Source: Anaerolinea sp.
GTDB lineage: Bacteria > Chloroflexota > Dehalococcoidia > Tepidiformales > Tepidiformaceae
Assembly (NCBI GenBank): GCA_013822275.1
Contig: PNKC01000001.1
Coordinates: 1 to 64,000 of the forward strand
Length of the DNA stretch: 64,000 bases
Reading direction: 5' to 3'
Part shown: in pieces, positions 7,316 through 15,485 of the stretch
How the letters are laid out: each line of letters begins with the position of its first letter
How positions within the stretch are numbered: the first letter of the stretch is position 1
Translations under genes and position numbers: made by a program
The notes under the pieces: generated by a model
Told to the model about the DNA's origin: nothing
The model's input: only the letters and a program-made list of their open reading frames with translations
Databases searched by the model: none

Positions 7316-9868
7316 GTGTCCACGCCCATCCGCCTCCAGTACCTCGAACTGAAGCAGCGCTACCCGGATACGATCCTCTTCTTCCGCCTGGGCGACTTCT
7401 ACGAGACGTTCGATGACGACGCGAAGCTCGTCGCGGGCGAACTGCAGATCACGCTGACCTCCAAGCCGATGGGAAAGGACCTGCGCGTGCCCCTCGCGGG
7501 CGTCCCCTACCACAGCATCGACGGGCACGTCGCGAAGCTGGTCGCGCGAGGCTACCGGGTTGCAATCTGCGAGCAGCTGGCCGACCCGGCGGAAGTGAAG
7601 GGAATCGTCCCGCGAGACGTGGTGCGCGTGGTGACTGCCGGGACGGTGACCTCGGACGCCTCGTTGGAAGCCGGCGCAGCGAACTACCTGGCGGCGCTCG
7701 CTGTCCGGAAAGGGGTCGCGGCGGCGGCACTTGCCGACATCACGACCGGCGAAGTCCGGCTTGTGCAGGGCTCGGAAGCTCCGCTTGAGCTGCTCCGCAG
7801 CGCGCCCTCCGAGCTGCTCGTTGAGCCGGACGAACAGCTTCCGGCCGGGCTAAAGGCGAACGTCGTGACCCGCCTGCCGCTGAGCGACTTCGCCGTCCAG
7901 GCGGAGCTCGCCCGGCAGTTCGGCGACCACGCGGTTGATGCGCTGGTTGAAGGGCCCGCGGAAGCAGCCGCGCTCGCCCAGCTCGTCTCGTATCTGCGCG
8001 AAACCTATGCTGCGGCGCTCGGCTCGTTGCAGCGCATCCGCCGCGTGGCTGCCGCCGGCATCCTCACGATCGACGAGCGGACGCTGCGGAACCTGGACGT
8101 GCTGCCCCAGCAGGGGCGCGAATCGTCGCTCATCGGCGTCCTCAACCGCTGCCGCTCGGCCATGGGCAGCCGCCTCCTGCGCGCCTGGCTTAGCCACCCC
8201 CTGCGCGACAAGGACGAACTCGAAGCGCGCTACGACGCCGTTGCCTGGGCCGTGGGCCACCCTATCGAACGCGAGCAGTGCCAGGCGGTCCTTCGAGGGA
8301 TGGCTGACATCGGCCGGTTGGCGGGGCGGGTTGGCGCCAGGTCAGCCGGGCCGCGTGACCTCGCCGGGCTGCGGCAGGGCCTGCGCGCGGTGCTGGACCT
8401 GGGCGCGCAGCTCGCCCGCACGGACGCAGCGCCGCTCATCGCCAAAGCGACCGCCGCGCTCGCCGGGGCCGCCGAGCCGTTGCTCTCGCTGGATGCCGCG
8501 CTTGATGACGACCCGCCGCCAACCTTCGACGAGGGCGGCGTCATCCGCCCCGGATTCACGCCGGAAATCGACTCCCTTCGCGGTCTCACGCGAGACGCCC
8601 GCGGCTTCCTTCTCGGCCTGGAGCGGCTGGAGCGCGAGCGGACCGGGATCAAGTCGTTGAAGGTGGGGCACAACAAGGTCTTTGGCTACTACATCGAAAT
8701 CAGCGCTTCGAACGCGGGCGCCGTGCCGGAGCACTACCAGCGCCGCCAGACTCTCGTCGGGGCCGAGCGCTACGTGACGGAGGAGTTGAAGGAGCACGAG
8801 TCTCGCCTGGTCGGTGCGCGCGACCGGCTGGTGGAGCTTGAGCGGCTCGCCTTCACGCAACTCGTGGAGACGCTCGCCGCCCACCTGGCCCAGCTCCAGG
8901 GCGTCGCCGAGGCGGTGGCGACCGTGGACCTCGTCCTCGCGCTGGGGGAAGTGGCTTCGGAGCGCGCCTACGTGCGCCCCACCATCGGCGCCGAGCGGGT
9001 CCGGATCGTCGATGGGCGCCACCCGGTGGTGGAAGCCGCGGAAGGCCACGGCCGGTTCGTGCCGAACGATTGCCTGATGGACGGGGACTGCCAGGTGATG
9101 CTGCTCACTGGCCCGAACATGGCGGGCAAGTCGACCTTCCTCCGGCAGGTTGCGCTGATCGCCCTGATGGCCCAGGCCGGCTCCTTCGTCCCGGCGGCCG
9201 AGGCTGAACTGCCGCTCTTCGACCGCATCTTCACCCGTATCGGCGCCCAGGACGACCTCGCGGCCGGTCAGTCCACGTTCATGGTGGAGATGGTGGAGAC
9301 GGCCCAGATCCTCCACCAGGCGACGCCGGACTCGCTCATCATCCTCGACGAAGTGGGCCGGGGGACAAGCACCTTCGACGGCATGGCGATCGCGCGGGCG
9401 GTCGTTGAGTTCGTCCACAACCGCAAGGAAGTGGCGGCGCGCACACTCTTCGCGACGCACTACCACGAACTCACCAGCCTCGCCGACGTGTTGCCGCGCG
9501 TGCGAAACGCCCACGTCTCCGTGCGCGAGGAGGGGGGCGAGGTGGTGTTCGAGCACCGCATCGTCCCCGGCCCCAGCGATCGCAGCTACGGCATCCACGT
9601 GGCGAGGTTGGCCGGCCTGCCAGGGGCGGTGATCAACCGCGCCGAGCACCTCCTGGCCGAGTTCGAAGCCCGCTCGGACGGCCTCCACCCTCACCGCACG
9701 GGCAACGGCCACGTCCGGCAACCGGCGCTCTTCGGTGGTCCTTCACCGGTGGAAGAGGCGCTCGCGAAGCTGGACGTGGACGGCCTGACGCCGATCGAGG
9801 CGATCCAGAAGCTGTATGAGCTTCGGGCGCTGATCGCGCCCGAAGCAGGCATGAGGAAAAAGGCATGA
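7316..9868 (+). CDS. mutS: DNA mismatch repair protein MutS
   Basis: This 850-aa MutS recognises mismatches in newly replicated DNA and recruits MutL. The mismatch-reading FYE motif is in RLGDFYETF (about residues 23-31). The P-loop GPNMAGKS sits at about 599-606, Walker B in LIILDEVGRGTSTFDG, and the switch His in ATHYHEL. The GTG at 7316 is chosen because AGGAGG lies 8 nt before it; an in-frame ATG at 7298 would put that Shine-Dalgarno inside the gene. The C-terminus runs into heptanucleotide repeat sequence and the stop overlaps mutL by 4 nt (ATGA). Confidence 0.97.
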   Translation: MSTPIRLQYLELKQRYPDTILFFRLGDFYETFDDDAKLVAGELQITLTSKPMGKDLRVPLAGVPYHSIDGHVAKLVARGYRVAICEQLADPAEVKGIVPRDVVRVVTAGTVTSDASLEAGAANYLAALAVRKGVAAAALADITTGEVRLVQGSEAPLELLRSAPSELLVEPDEQLPAGLKANVVTRLPLSDFAVQAELARQFGDHAVDALVEGPAEAAALAQLVSYLRETYAAALGSLQRIRRVAAAGILTIDERTLRNLDVLPQQGRESSLIGVLNRCRSAMGSRLLRAWLSHPLRDKDELEARYDAVAWAVGHPIEREQCQAVLRGMADIGRLAGRVGARSAGPRDLAGLRQGLRAVLDLGAQLARTDAAPLIAKATAALAGAAEPLLSLDAALDDDPPPTFDEGGVIRPGFTPEIDSLRGLTRDARGFLLGLERLERERTGIKSLKVGHNKVFGYYIEISASNAGAVPEHYQRRQTLVGAERYVTEELKEHESRLVGARDRLVELERLAFTQLVETLAAHLAQLQGVAEAVATVDLVLALGEVASERAYVRPTIGAERVRIVDGRHPVVEAAEGHGRFVPNDCLMDGDCQVMLLTGPNMAGKSTFLRQVALIALMAQAGSFVPAAEAELPLFDRIFTRIGAQDDLAAGQSTFMVEMVETAQILHQATPDSLIILDEVGRGTSTFDGMAIARAVVEFVHNRKEVAARTLFATHYHELTSLADVLPRVRNAHVSVREEGGEVVFEHRIVPGPSDRSYGIHVARLAGLPGAVINRAEHLLAEFEARSDGLHPHRTGNGHVRQPALFGGPSPVEEALAKLDVDGLTPIEAIQKLYELRALIAPEAGMRKKA

Positions 9869-9876
9869 GGCATGAG
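9849..9876. repeat. GCATGAG heptamers at the mutS/mutL junction
   Basis: Three GCATGAG units (9849-9855, 9863-9869, 9870-9876) span the last codons of mutS and the first codons of mutL. The mutS stop TGA and the mutL ATG both lie inside repeat units. It is the same family as the long array at 15031-15121. Confidence 0.75.
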
Positions 9877-11739
9877 AGGCCCGCCCCTCCCTCCCGGGCC
9901 CCCTCGGCCCCGGCTCGCCCGGCGAAGCCCTCGGACAGTCCGGACCTGAATCCAAAATCCAAGATCCAAAATCCAAAATCGATCCAGATCCTGCCGCCGG
10001 AGGTGGCGGCCCGGATTGCCGCTGGCGAAGTCATCGAGCGGCCGGTTTCGGTGGTGCGCGAACTGCTGGATAACGCCATTGATGCGGGGGCGACGCGGAT
10101 TAGCCTTGAGATCGAAGAAGGCGGGGTGAGCCTGATCCGCGTCACGGACGACGGCCGGGGTATCCCGCCGGAGCAGATTGAACTCGCCTTCGAACGCCAC
10201 GCAACCAGCAAGATCGAAGCAGTCAGCGACCTTGGCCATGTGCGCACCCTCGGCTTCCGGGGGGAGGCGCTGCCTTCCATCGCTTCCGCTGCCGATGTGG
10301 AGATCATCACCCGCGCCGCCAGTGAGCCGGTTGGCGTGATGGCGGTGCTGGTGGATGCGCGCGTGGTCCGGCGGGCCGCCCGTCCCGCGCCCGTGGGCAC
10401 CAGCTTCGCCGTCCGCGACCTCTTCGCCCGGCTGCCGGCGCGGCGCAAGTTCCTCGCCACCATCGCGGCGGAGACGCGCCAGGTGACGGTGCTCGCCTCG
10501 CACTACGCCCTCGCCTACCCGGGGATCGCGTTCCAGTTCAGTTCCGGCGGGCGGCGGGCCCTTACCACCAGCGGAGACGGCGACCTTCGCCACGCCTTCG
10601 CGGCGGTTTACGGAGCGGAGGTCGCTTCAGTGATGCTCGATGTGGACCACGAAGAGGAGGGTGTGCGGGTGACGGGGCTCGCCGGGCCGCCATCGCAGAA
10701 CCGCGGCAACCGCGCGGCCATTTCGATTTTCGTGAACGGGCGCTGGGTGCAGAGCCGCCCGCTCACCTTCGCTGTTGTCGATGCCTACCAGTCGCAGTTG
10801 CCGGTTGGGCGCCACCCGGTGGCCGCGCTCGCCGTTTCGATCGGCGATGAGGACGTGGATGTGAACGTCCACCCGGCGAAGGCGGAAGTGCGCTTCCGCG
10901 ATGAGCGGACGGTTGGCCGGGTTGTGCGCCGGGCGGTGGGGATGGCACTCGATGGCGCGCGCGTGGTCTCGTGGTTTGAACCACAAGCCGAGGGGCGGGA
11001 TCCAGCCGAGGATGGATCTTCGCAGGCACCTTCGCTGGAGCCAGGTGAGGCGCGGACCGGACAGCGCCTCAGCCTCCGGCTCGCGCCCCAGACGGTCCAG
11101 GGGCGAATGGAGATGTCTCGGGCCGCCGCGCAGACACCTTCTGCCCAACCCGCCCATCGCGACCTCCTGCCGCTGCTGCGCGTGGTCGGGCAGATGGGCG
11201 GGACGTACATCGTGGCGGAAGGGCCCGACGGGATGTATCTGCTGGATCAGCACGCCGCCCACGAGCGCGTGATGTACGACCGCCTGGTCCAGCGGCGGGA
11301 CTCAGAAGGGGCACGGCCATCGCAGCCGCTGCTCGAACCGCTGGTGGCCGAGCTCGACCCCGTGCAGGCGGCCGTGCTCGCCGAGCACCGTGACCACCTT
11401 GCCAGCCTTGGCCTGGATGCCGAACCGTTCGGCGACAACGCCTACCTGGTGCGGGCCATCCCTGCGGGCATCGGCGGGACCGATGTGGTGAGCGAGTTGC
11501 GGGCCGTGTTGGACCAGCTTGGCGGCGAGAGGCGCGTGAGCGACCCGTTCCGGCGGGCGGCGGCAACGGTCGCGTGTCACAGCAGCGTGCGCGCGGGCAT
11601 GGCGCTGGCGATGGACGAAATGCGCCGCCTGGTCGAGGACCTCGAACGCACGGCATCCCCGCGCACCTGCCCCCACGGGCGGCCGACGCTGGTGCACGTG
11701 GGCACTGAGTTGATTGAGCGGCAGTTCGGGCGGCGGTGA
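9865..11739 (+). CDS. mutL: DNA mismatch repair protein MutL (endonuclease type)
   Basis: This 624-aa MutL couples MutS mismatch recognition to strand removal. GHKL ATPase motifs are present: AAGEVIERP with RELLDNAIDAG, then DDGRGI and TLGFRGEALPSI. The C-terminal domain has DQHAAHERVMYD, the metal-dependent nicking motif with the last Glu replaced by Asp. ACHSSVRAG and CPHGRP also mark endonuclease-type MutL. The true domain begins at IQILPPEVA (about residue 41). The preceding 40 residues are low-complexity, and about 11 of them are encoded by a 7-bp repeat array. The ATG overlaps the mutS stop, so a later non-ATG start is possible. Confidence 0.95.
   Translation: MRHERPAPPSRAPSAPARPAKPSDSPDLNPKSKIQNPKSIQILPPEVAARIAAGEVIERPVSVVRELLDNAIDAGATRISLEIEEGGVSLIRVTDDGRGIPPEQIELAFERHATSKIEAVSDLGHVRTLGFRGEALPSIASAADVEIITRAASEPVGVMAVLVDARVVRRAARPAPVGTSFAVRDLFARLPARRKFLATIAAETRQVTVLASHYALAYPGIAFQFSSGGRRALTTSGDGDLRHAFAAVYGAEVASVMLDVDHEEEGVRVTGLAGPPSQNRGNRAAISIFVNGRWVQSRPLTFAVVDAYQSQLPVGRHPVAALAVSIGDEDVDVNVHPAKAEVRFRDERTVGRVVRRAVGMALDGARVVSWFEPQAEGRDPAEDGSSQAPSLEPGEARTGQRLSLRLAPQTVQGRMEMSRAAAQTPSAQPAHRDLLPLLRVVGQMGGTYIVAEGPDGMYLLDQHAAHERVMYDRLVQRRDSEGARPSQPLLEPLVAELDPVQAAVLAEHRDHLASLGLDAEPFGDNAYLVRAIPAGIGGTDVVSELRAVLDQLGGERRVSDPFRRAAATVACHSSVRAGMALAMDEMRRLVEDLERTASPRTCPHGRPTLVHVGTELIERQFGRR
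9949..9983. repeat. Heptamer array AATCCAA within the 5' end of mutL
   Basis: Five 7-bp units (AATCCAA, AATCCAA, GATCCAA, AATCCAA, AATCGAT) run without interruption. Because 7 is not a multiple of 3, translation gives a 7-residue period. The reverse complement shares 20 nt with the GATTTTG repeat near 4870. Confidence 0.85.
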
Positions 11740-11867
11740 ATCGGAGCCGCGACCGTCAGAGAGCGGTTGGGAGGATTCCTGCCATCTGACCTAGAATCAC
11801 TCGAACGCTCGCCTCGGCATGGACGCGACGTGTGGTAACCGCTCTCTTACGGTCGCGGCTCCGATTC
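11738..11867. repeat. 130-bp MITE-like or hairpin element with 31-bp inverted ends
   Basis: Arms 11738-11768 and 11837-11867 are inverted copies of 31 bp with one mismatch, enclosing 68 nt. The left arm begins inside the mutL stop codon, and the right arm ends 13 bp before the end of the convergent DUF433 gene. It could act as a bidirectional terminator, or be a miniature inverted-repeat element. No obvious target-site duplication flanks it and no second copy is visible in the window. Confidence 0.75.
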
Positions 11868-11880
11868 GATACGGTGGCGG

Positions 11881-12087
11881 TCATTGAGCTGGTTGCGGGA
11901 TGGTGCTGGCATATGTCAGAGCGGCTACCACGTCCTCACGTTCAAGTTCGGGGTAGGCCTCAAGTACGCGCTCAATCGTGTAGCCGCCCGCGAGCATACC
12001 GAGGATGTTCCGGACCATGATCCGCGTTCCGCGGATGCAGGGTTTGCCGCTACAGATCGCGGGGTCAGAAACGATGCGTTCGTCCAT
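11881..12087 (-). CDS. DUF433 domain protein (antitoxin-like)
   Basis: This 68-aa protein has the complete DUF433 pattern: an IVSDPAICSGKPCIRGTRI opening, then NILGMLAGGYTIERVLEAYPELEREDVVAAL. It folds as a small winged-helix-like domain. DUF433 proteins are usually antitoxins encoded beside a PIN-like DUF5615 toxin. Here no such partner follows; downstream is only the 130-bp inverted-repeat element and the end of mutL. Either the toxin was lost or this is a solitary regulator. The start lies 6 nt after a TATACT box with no Shine-Dalgarno, indicating a leaderless message. Confidence 0.85.
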   Translation of the reverse strand: MDERIVSDPAICSGKPCIRGTRIMVRNILGMLAGGYTIERVLEAYPELEREDVVAALTYASTIPQPAQ

Positions 12088-12093
12088 GCGGAC

Positions 12094-12099
12094 AGTATA
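12094..12099 (-). promoter_or_regulatory. -10 element of a leaderless promoter (DUF433 gene)
   Basis: On the minus strand TATACT ends exactly 6 nt before the DUF433 ATG (12087). No Shine-Dalgarno is present. Confidence 0.55.
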
Positions 12100-12130
12100 C
12101 GGCGGTCGCCAAGCCCCCTGCGGAGCGGCC

Positions 12131-13567
12131 CTATCCCTGGAGCTTTTGCCACTCCAGGAGGCGGGCGAGGGCGTGGCCGGCGCGGGCGATGGTTGGGTAG
12201 GTGGCAAGGCCGTTGTGCCAGCAGAGGGCCTGGAACTGCTCGGCCTGTTCGAACGCTTCGGCGCTGACGGATGGCCGGATGGCGACGACGACTGGTTTGC
12301 CGCCTTCTTCCTGCACCTTGCGCAGGGTCGCCACCTGGCGCTCCATCCGTCCGCGGACGTCCACCTGGCGAGCCATGGGGCCGCCGCCGAAACTGGTGTG
12401 GTAGAGGAGGACATCGATGTTCGGAGCCTTGGCGCAGGGCATGAGCGTGGCTTCGAAGCCGGTGTCTTCCCAGAGACTGGTGGTGTCGATCGGGTTGCGG
12501 ACACTCGTCCCCGCCTCGTGCGTGACTTTTGCGAGTTCCGCCTGCGTCTCTGGAAGGAGCGGCGGCACCTGCAGGCCGGCGGCGTCCAGGTCGTCGGCCG
12601 CGAGGACGCTCGCGCCGCCTCCTCCGCCGACCACGACAACGTTCGGCCCGCCCAGGCGCTTTACGAAGCGGAAGGTCACCGCAATGTCCACCAGTTCTTC
12701 CATGCTCTCGACGCGGAGGGCGCCGGCCTGCTTGCAGAGGCCGTCAAACACCTGGAGCGAGCCCGCCAGCGACGCGGTGTGTGAGTTTGCCGCGCGGGAG
12801 CCTGCCTCGGTCCGGCCGCTCTTGAGGATGGCGAGGGGCTTGGTCTTGCCCGCGCGGCGGATGGCCGTGGCAAGACGGGGGCCGTCCTGGATGCCTTCGA
12901 GGTAGGCGACGATGATCTCGGTCTCCGGGTCGTCCGTCAGGTAATCGATGAAATCCGCCGCGTTGAGGTCGGCGCCGTTGCCAAAACTGATGATCTTGGA
13001 AGCGCGGATGCCGCGGGGCACGGCGTAGCGAATGAATTCGCCCGCGTTCATGCCGGACTGGGAGACCATGCCGACCGGTCCCGCTTCGGGGATCTGGCCC
13101 TGCATCATGGCGAGGCGGGCGCCAGGGACGTAGAGGCCCATGCAGTTCGGGCCGATCATGCGGATCCCGGCTTCGCGCGCCCGCGCCACCACGGCCTGCT
13201 CCATCTTCGCTTTCTCGGCATCGCCGGTTTCGGTGAAGCCCGCGGTGAAAAGGTGGAGGACTTTCACGCCCTTGGCGATGCAGTCTTCGAGCAGTTGGGG
13301 GACGACGCGGGCGTTCACCGATGAAATGACGTAGTCGACTTCGTCCGGGATGTCCCGGAGCGACTTGTAGCACTTCAGCCCGCGGATCGCCGTTGCTGTT
13401 GGGTGGATCAGGAAGATGGGCCCGCGGAAGCCGATCTCTTGCAGAGAAGCGACGAAGCCGCCGCCGCCGAAGCCGGTGCCCTCCTTCGCCGACACGCCCG
13501 CTATGGCGATCGATTTCGGGTGAAAAACGTAGTCAAGCTTGGGCACGGTCAGCTCAGCAGCGGTCAC
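12131..13567 (-). CDS. Acyl-CoA synthetase (NDP-forming), CoA-binding and ligase domains
   Basis: This 478-aa protein resembles the alpha part of NDP-forming acyl-CoA synthetases, which interconvert acyl-CoA plus NDP and acid plus NTP. It starts with a Rossmann CoA-binding domain (FHPKSIAIAGVSAKEGTGFG) and continues with succinyl-CoA-ligase-like domains. IGPNCMGLYVP and MVSQSGMNA are typical, and SHTASLAG carries the probable phospho-His. The ATP-grasp beta half is absent from the polypeptide, so a partner subunit elsewhere would be needed. The GTG at 13567 is preferred because GGAG lies 8 nt before it. An in-frame GTG at 13600 is possible. Confidence 0.85.
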   Translation of the reverse strand: MTAAELTVPKLDYVFHPKSIAIAGVSAKEGTGFGGGGFVASLQEIGFRGPIFLIHPTATAIRGLKCYKSLRDIPDEVDYVISSVNARVVPQLLEDCIAKGVKVLHLFTAGFTETGDAEKAKMEQAVVARAREAGIRMIGPNCMGLYVPGARLAMMQGQIPEAGPVGMVSQSGMNAGEFIRYAVPRGIRASKIISFGNGADLNAADFIDYLTDDPETEIIVAYLEGIQDGPRLATAIRRAGKTKPLAILKSGRTEAGSRAANSHTASLAGSLQVFDGLCKQAGALRVESMEELVDIAVTFRFVKRLGGPNVVVVGGGGGASVLAADDLDAAGLQVPPLLPETQAELAKVTHEAGTSVRNPIDTTSLWEDTGFEATLMPCAKAPNIDVLLYHTSFGGGPMARQVDVRGRMERQVATLRKVQEEGGKPVVVAIRPSVSAEAFEQAEQFQALCWHNGLATYPTIARAGHALARLLEWQKLQG

Positions 13568-13752
13568 AGTCGCTTCTCCAGGACGTGGTTCGTCGCGCAC
13601 AGGGATCGCCGGGTCAAGGCGCTCCCCCCGGCGCCCCTGAGCTTACCAGAGCCGCGCGTTTCCGGCTTCTCGGCGGTGTCTTGCCTTTTCGAGCCTGTTA
13701 CCGGGCCCTCAACTATGCTGGACGGACCGGGGAGGGCCGCAGGCCGCGCATC

Positions 13753-14490
13753 ATGGCAATCCTATCCAGACTCGCAGGCGTGGCGTTCATCGTCGCCATC
13801 CCCATCTTCCTTGTGACGGCGAACGTCCGTTTTTTCGCGACCGAGACGCGCTTTTACGAGCGCGGCTTTCGCAAGTACGGGGCCGAGGAAGCAACCGGCA
13901 TTCCGCTCGACCAACTGGACCGCGCCGCGGGCGAAATCGTCAAGTATTTCGAAGACGACGCGGCAGCCCTGCGGATCATCGTCACCAAGGACGGCCAGGA
14001 AGTGTCGCTCTTCAGTACGCGTGAAATCGACCACATGCGCGACGTGAAGTCGCTGATGCGGCTCGTATTTCGCCTCAATGAATTCTCGCTTGCGTACATC
14101 CTGAGTTTCGTGGCGGCCGTCTACCTCTGGGCGAAGGAGCGGCCACTGCGGTCGCTCGCGCGGCAGGCGATGCTGGGGGTTGGCGTGGGCTTCGGGGCGC
14201 TGATCGTAGTTGGGGCCTTCGCCGTGACGGGGTTCGATGCGGCCTGGACGAAGTTCCACCAAATCGCTTTCAACAACGACCTCTGGCGGCTCGACCCTTC
14301 GCGCGACCACCTGATCCAGATGTTCCCGGAGGAGTTCTGGCAGGAGGCGACGTACCTGGTCGGTATCTTCACGCTCGCCGAGGCGGTCCTGATTGTGGCG
14401 CTGGCATCGACGTACCTGGTGCTGTCGCGGGGGCCAGCGAAGAGCAAAGAGCAAAGAGCGCAGAGCCGGGAACGCCAGGCGGAAGGCTGA
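13753..14490 (+). CDS. DUF1461 (TIGR01906-type) integral membrane protein
   Basis: This 245-aa membrane protein has about four to five hydrophobic helices, with an N-terminal one at residues 5-24, and a large extracytoplasmic loop between the first and second. The conserved family ending LDPSRDHLIQMFPEEFWQEA precedes the last helix. Function of the family is unknown. The final 17 residues (AKSKEQRAQSRERQAEG) are unlike the rest and are encoded by a 7-bp tandem repeat, so repeat expansion seems to have supplied the C-terminal tail. The ATG at 13753 is chosen as the start of the first helix. Confidence 0.8.
   Translation: MAILSRLAGVAFIVAIPIFLVTANVRFFATETRFYERGFRKYGAEEATGIPLDQLDRAAGEIVKYFEDDAAALRIIVTKDGQEVSLFSTREIDHMRDVKSLMRLVFRLNEFSLAYILSFVAAVYLWAKERPLRSLARQAMLGVGVGFGALIVVGAFAVTGFDAAWTKFHQIAFNNDLWRLDPSRDHLIQMFPEEFWQEATYLVGIFTLAEAVLIVALASTYLVLSRGPAKSKEQRAQSRERQAEG
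14437..14471. repeat. Heptamer array GCAAAGA inside the DUF1461 gene end
   Basis: Five 7-bp units (GCGAAGA, GCAAAGA, GCAAAGA, GCGCAGA, GCCGGGA) encode the basic C-terminal tail. Related units reappear at 49614-49641. Confidence 0.8.
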
Positions 14491-14509
14491 CGTCGCGTTG
14501 GGGGAGAGT

Positions 14510-14797
14510 GTGCTGCCTGGACTCAGCTTCGTGGCGGTGATGCTGGGCCCGGCTGTGGCGTCGGCGGTGTTCGCCGGCCGAGGGTCACAACTCAACGCGG
14601 CGATTGGGGCGGGCGCCGTATCCGCGCTCGTGGTCGCGGTCGTCACGTTCTCGCTGAACGCGGGCAACGGTGACTCGGGTACCATCCTGGCACTTGTGGC
14701 GGCTACCACGATGGGCATCGTCTCGTTCGGCCTGGCCTCCGTGGCGGCGTTGACGGCGTTCGGGCTGCGAAGCCGCGACGGACGGCGGAAGGCTTAA
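14510..14797 (+). CDS. Small membrane protein of unknown function
   Basis: About 95 residues with three hydrophobic segments (LSFVAVMLGPAVASAVFA, IGAGAVSALVVAVVTFSL, ILALVAATTMGIVSFGLASVAALTAF, roughly residues 4-85) and a short basic tail. I do not recognise a family. The start is uncertain: GTG 14510 follows a purine-rich GGGGGAGA but with short spacing, and TTG 14498 is an alternative. It follows the DUF1461 membrane gene closely and may be co-transcribed with it. Its end overlaps by 4 nt the end of the convergent FmdB-like gene. Confidence 0.5.
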   Translation: MLPGLSFVAVMLGPAVASAVFAGRGSQLNAAIGAGAVSALVVAVVTFSLNAGNGDSGTILALVAATTMGIVSFGLASVAALTAFGLRSRDGRRKA

Positions 14798-15015
14798 TTC
14801 GAACAGGCGCAGCCGCCGCCACCACCGCAGCAGCCGCCGCCGGCCGGCATGGAGAACTCTTCGCCGGCCCCCGTGCGCGCCATGGCGAACGCTGTGATCG
14901 TCCGTTCGGCCCGGTGGCCCTTCGTGCATGTGGTGGCAACGCCCGCCTGGGACATCGGCTTGCGTTTTTCGAATTTGTCGCGGCAGGTGGGGCAGTAGTA
15001 CTCGTAAATGGCCAT
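14794..15015 (-). CDS. FmdB-family zinc ribbon protein
   Basis: This 73-aa protein has the FmdB regulatory-domain pattern, MAIYEYYCPTC with a CxxC knuckle at residues 8-11. The second half is unusual: a single Cys and a His in TTCTKGH replace a clear second CxxC. The end is Gly/Cys-rich (GGGCCGGGGGCACSN), a tail seen in several family members and possibly metal-binding. Family role is poorly defined; members are proposed regulators or zinc proteins. The ATG lies 6 nt after TATACT, consistent with a leaderless mRNA. A 13-unit heptamer array starts just behind that box. Confidence 0.8.
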   Translation of the reverse strand: MAIYEYYCPTCRDKFEKRKPMSQAGVATTCTKGHRAERTITAFAMARTGAGEEFSMPAGGGCCGGGGGCACSN

Positions 15016-15021
15016 GGGGAG

Positions 15022-15027
15022 AGTATA
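15022..15027 (-). promoter_or_regulatory. -10 element of a leaderless promoter (FmdB-like gene)
   Basis: TATACT on the minus strand is 6 nt before the ATG at 15015. The heptamer array begins at 15031, only 3 bp behind the box, so the array occupies the whole -35 region. Confidence 0.55.
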
Positions 15028-15030
15028 GCG

Positions 15031-15121
15031 GAGGCACGAGGCATGAGGCATGAGGCATGAGGCACGAGGCATGAGGAATGAGGAATGAGGAATGAGGAAT
15101 GAGGAATGAGGAATGAGGAAT
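15031..15121. repeat. Heptanucleotide tandem repeat, GAGGCAT/GAGGAAT family (13 units)
   Basis: Thirteen uninterrupted 7-bp units cover exactly 91 bp: six GAGGCAT/GAGGCAC units followed by seven GAGGAAT units. The division into two blocks suggests stepwise expansion of different variants. It lies between two minus-strand genes and directly behind the promoter of the FmdB-like gene. Confidence 0.95.
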
Positions 15122-15132
15122 GAGACCTCGCG

Positions 15133-15438
15133 CTAGGCGGCGCGGTGGCCGCGGCGGCGGCGAGTGCGGGTTGCGGGCACTTCGCGGCGCTCCTCGGCGG
15201 CGGCGGCTTCCACTTCGGCTGCGATTTCCGGCAGCTCGGGGGCGGCCACTTCCACGATGACATCTGGTTCTTCCGTGACGGCAGCGGCGGGTTCGCTGAG
15301 AGCCGGGAGCCCGAGAGGCTGGCCGGAGAGGACGGCGCGGGTGATATCGTTTGCCGGTTCTACCCAATGGGCACTGTCGTCCCGGTGGAGGGAGACGAGG
15401 TTGAGCAGAGCCCGCCACCAGCGGAGGAGTAAGGGCAT
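15133..15438 (-). CDS. Hypothetical protein, Ala/Glu-rich
   Basis: A possible 101-aa product. It has an amphipathic, Trp-containing N-terminus (MPLLLRWWRALLNLV), a middle of ordinary composition, and an Ala/Glu-rich, then Arg-rich C-terminus (RTRRRRGHR). I recognise no family. The low-complexity second half could be a coiled coil or simply a consequence of high GC. Codon-level evidence is weak, and the start at 15438 has neither a clear Shine-Dalgarno nor a well-spaced -10 box. Treat as tentative. Confidence 0.35.
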   Translation of the reverse strand: MPLLLRWWRALLNLVSLHRDDSAHWVEPANDITRAVLSGQPLGLPALSEPAAAVTEEPDVIVEVAAPELPEIAAEVEAAAAEERREVPATRTRRRRGHRAA

Positions 15439-15485
15439 AAGGTGTAGACAATAACCCGCCTGTCCACCGAAGGGCAACTTCGGCC

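Noticed and set aside
8342-9721. Antisense frame (459 codons) inside mutS
   Set aside because: Shadow of mutS codons; no start signal and no family resemblance.
15031-15121. CRISPR-like array
   Set aside because: Units are 7 bp with no spacers; it is a simple tandem repeat and no cas genes are present.
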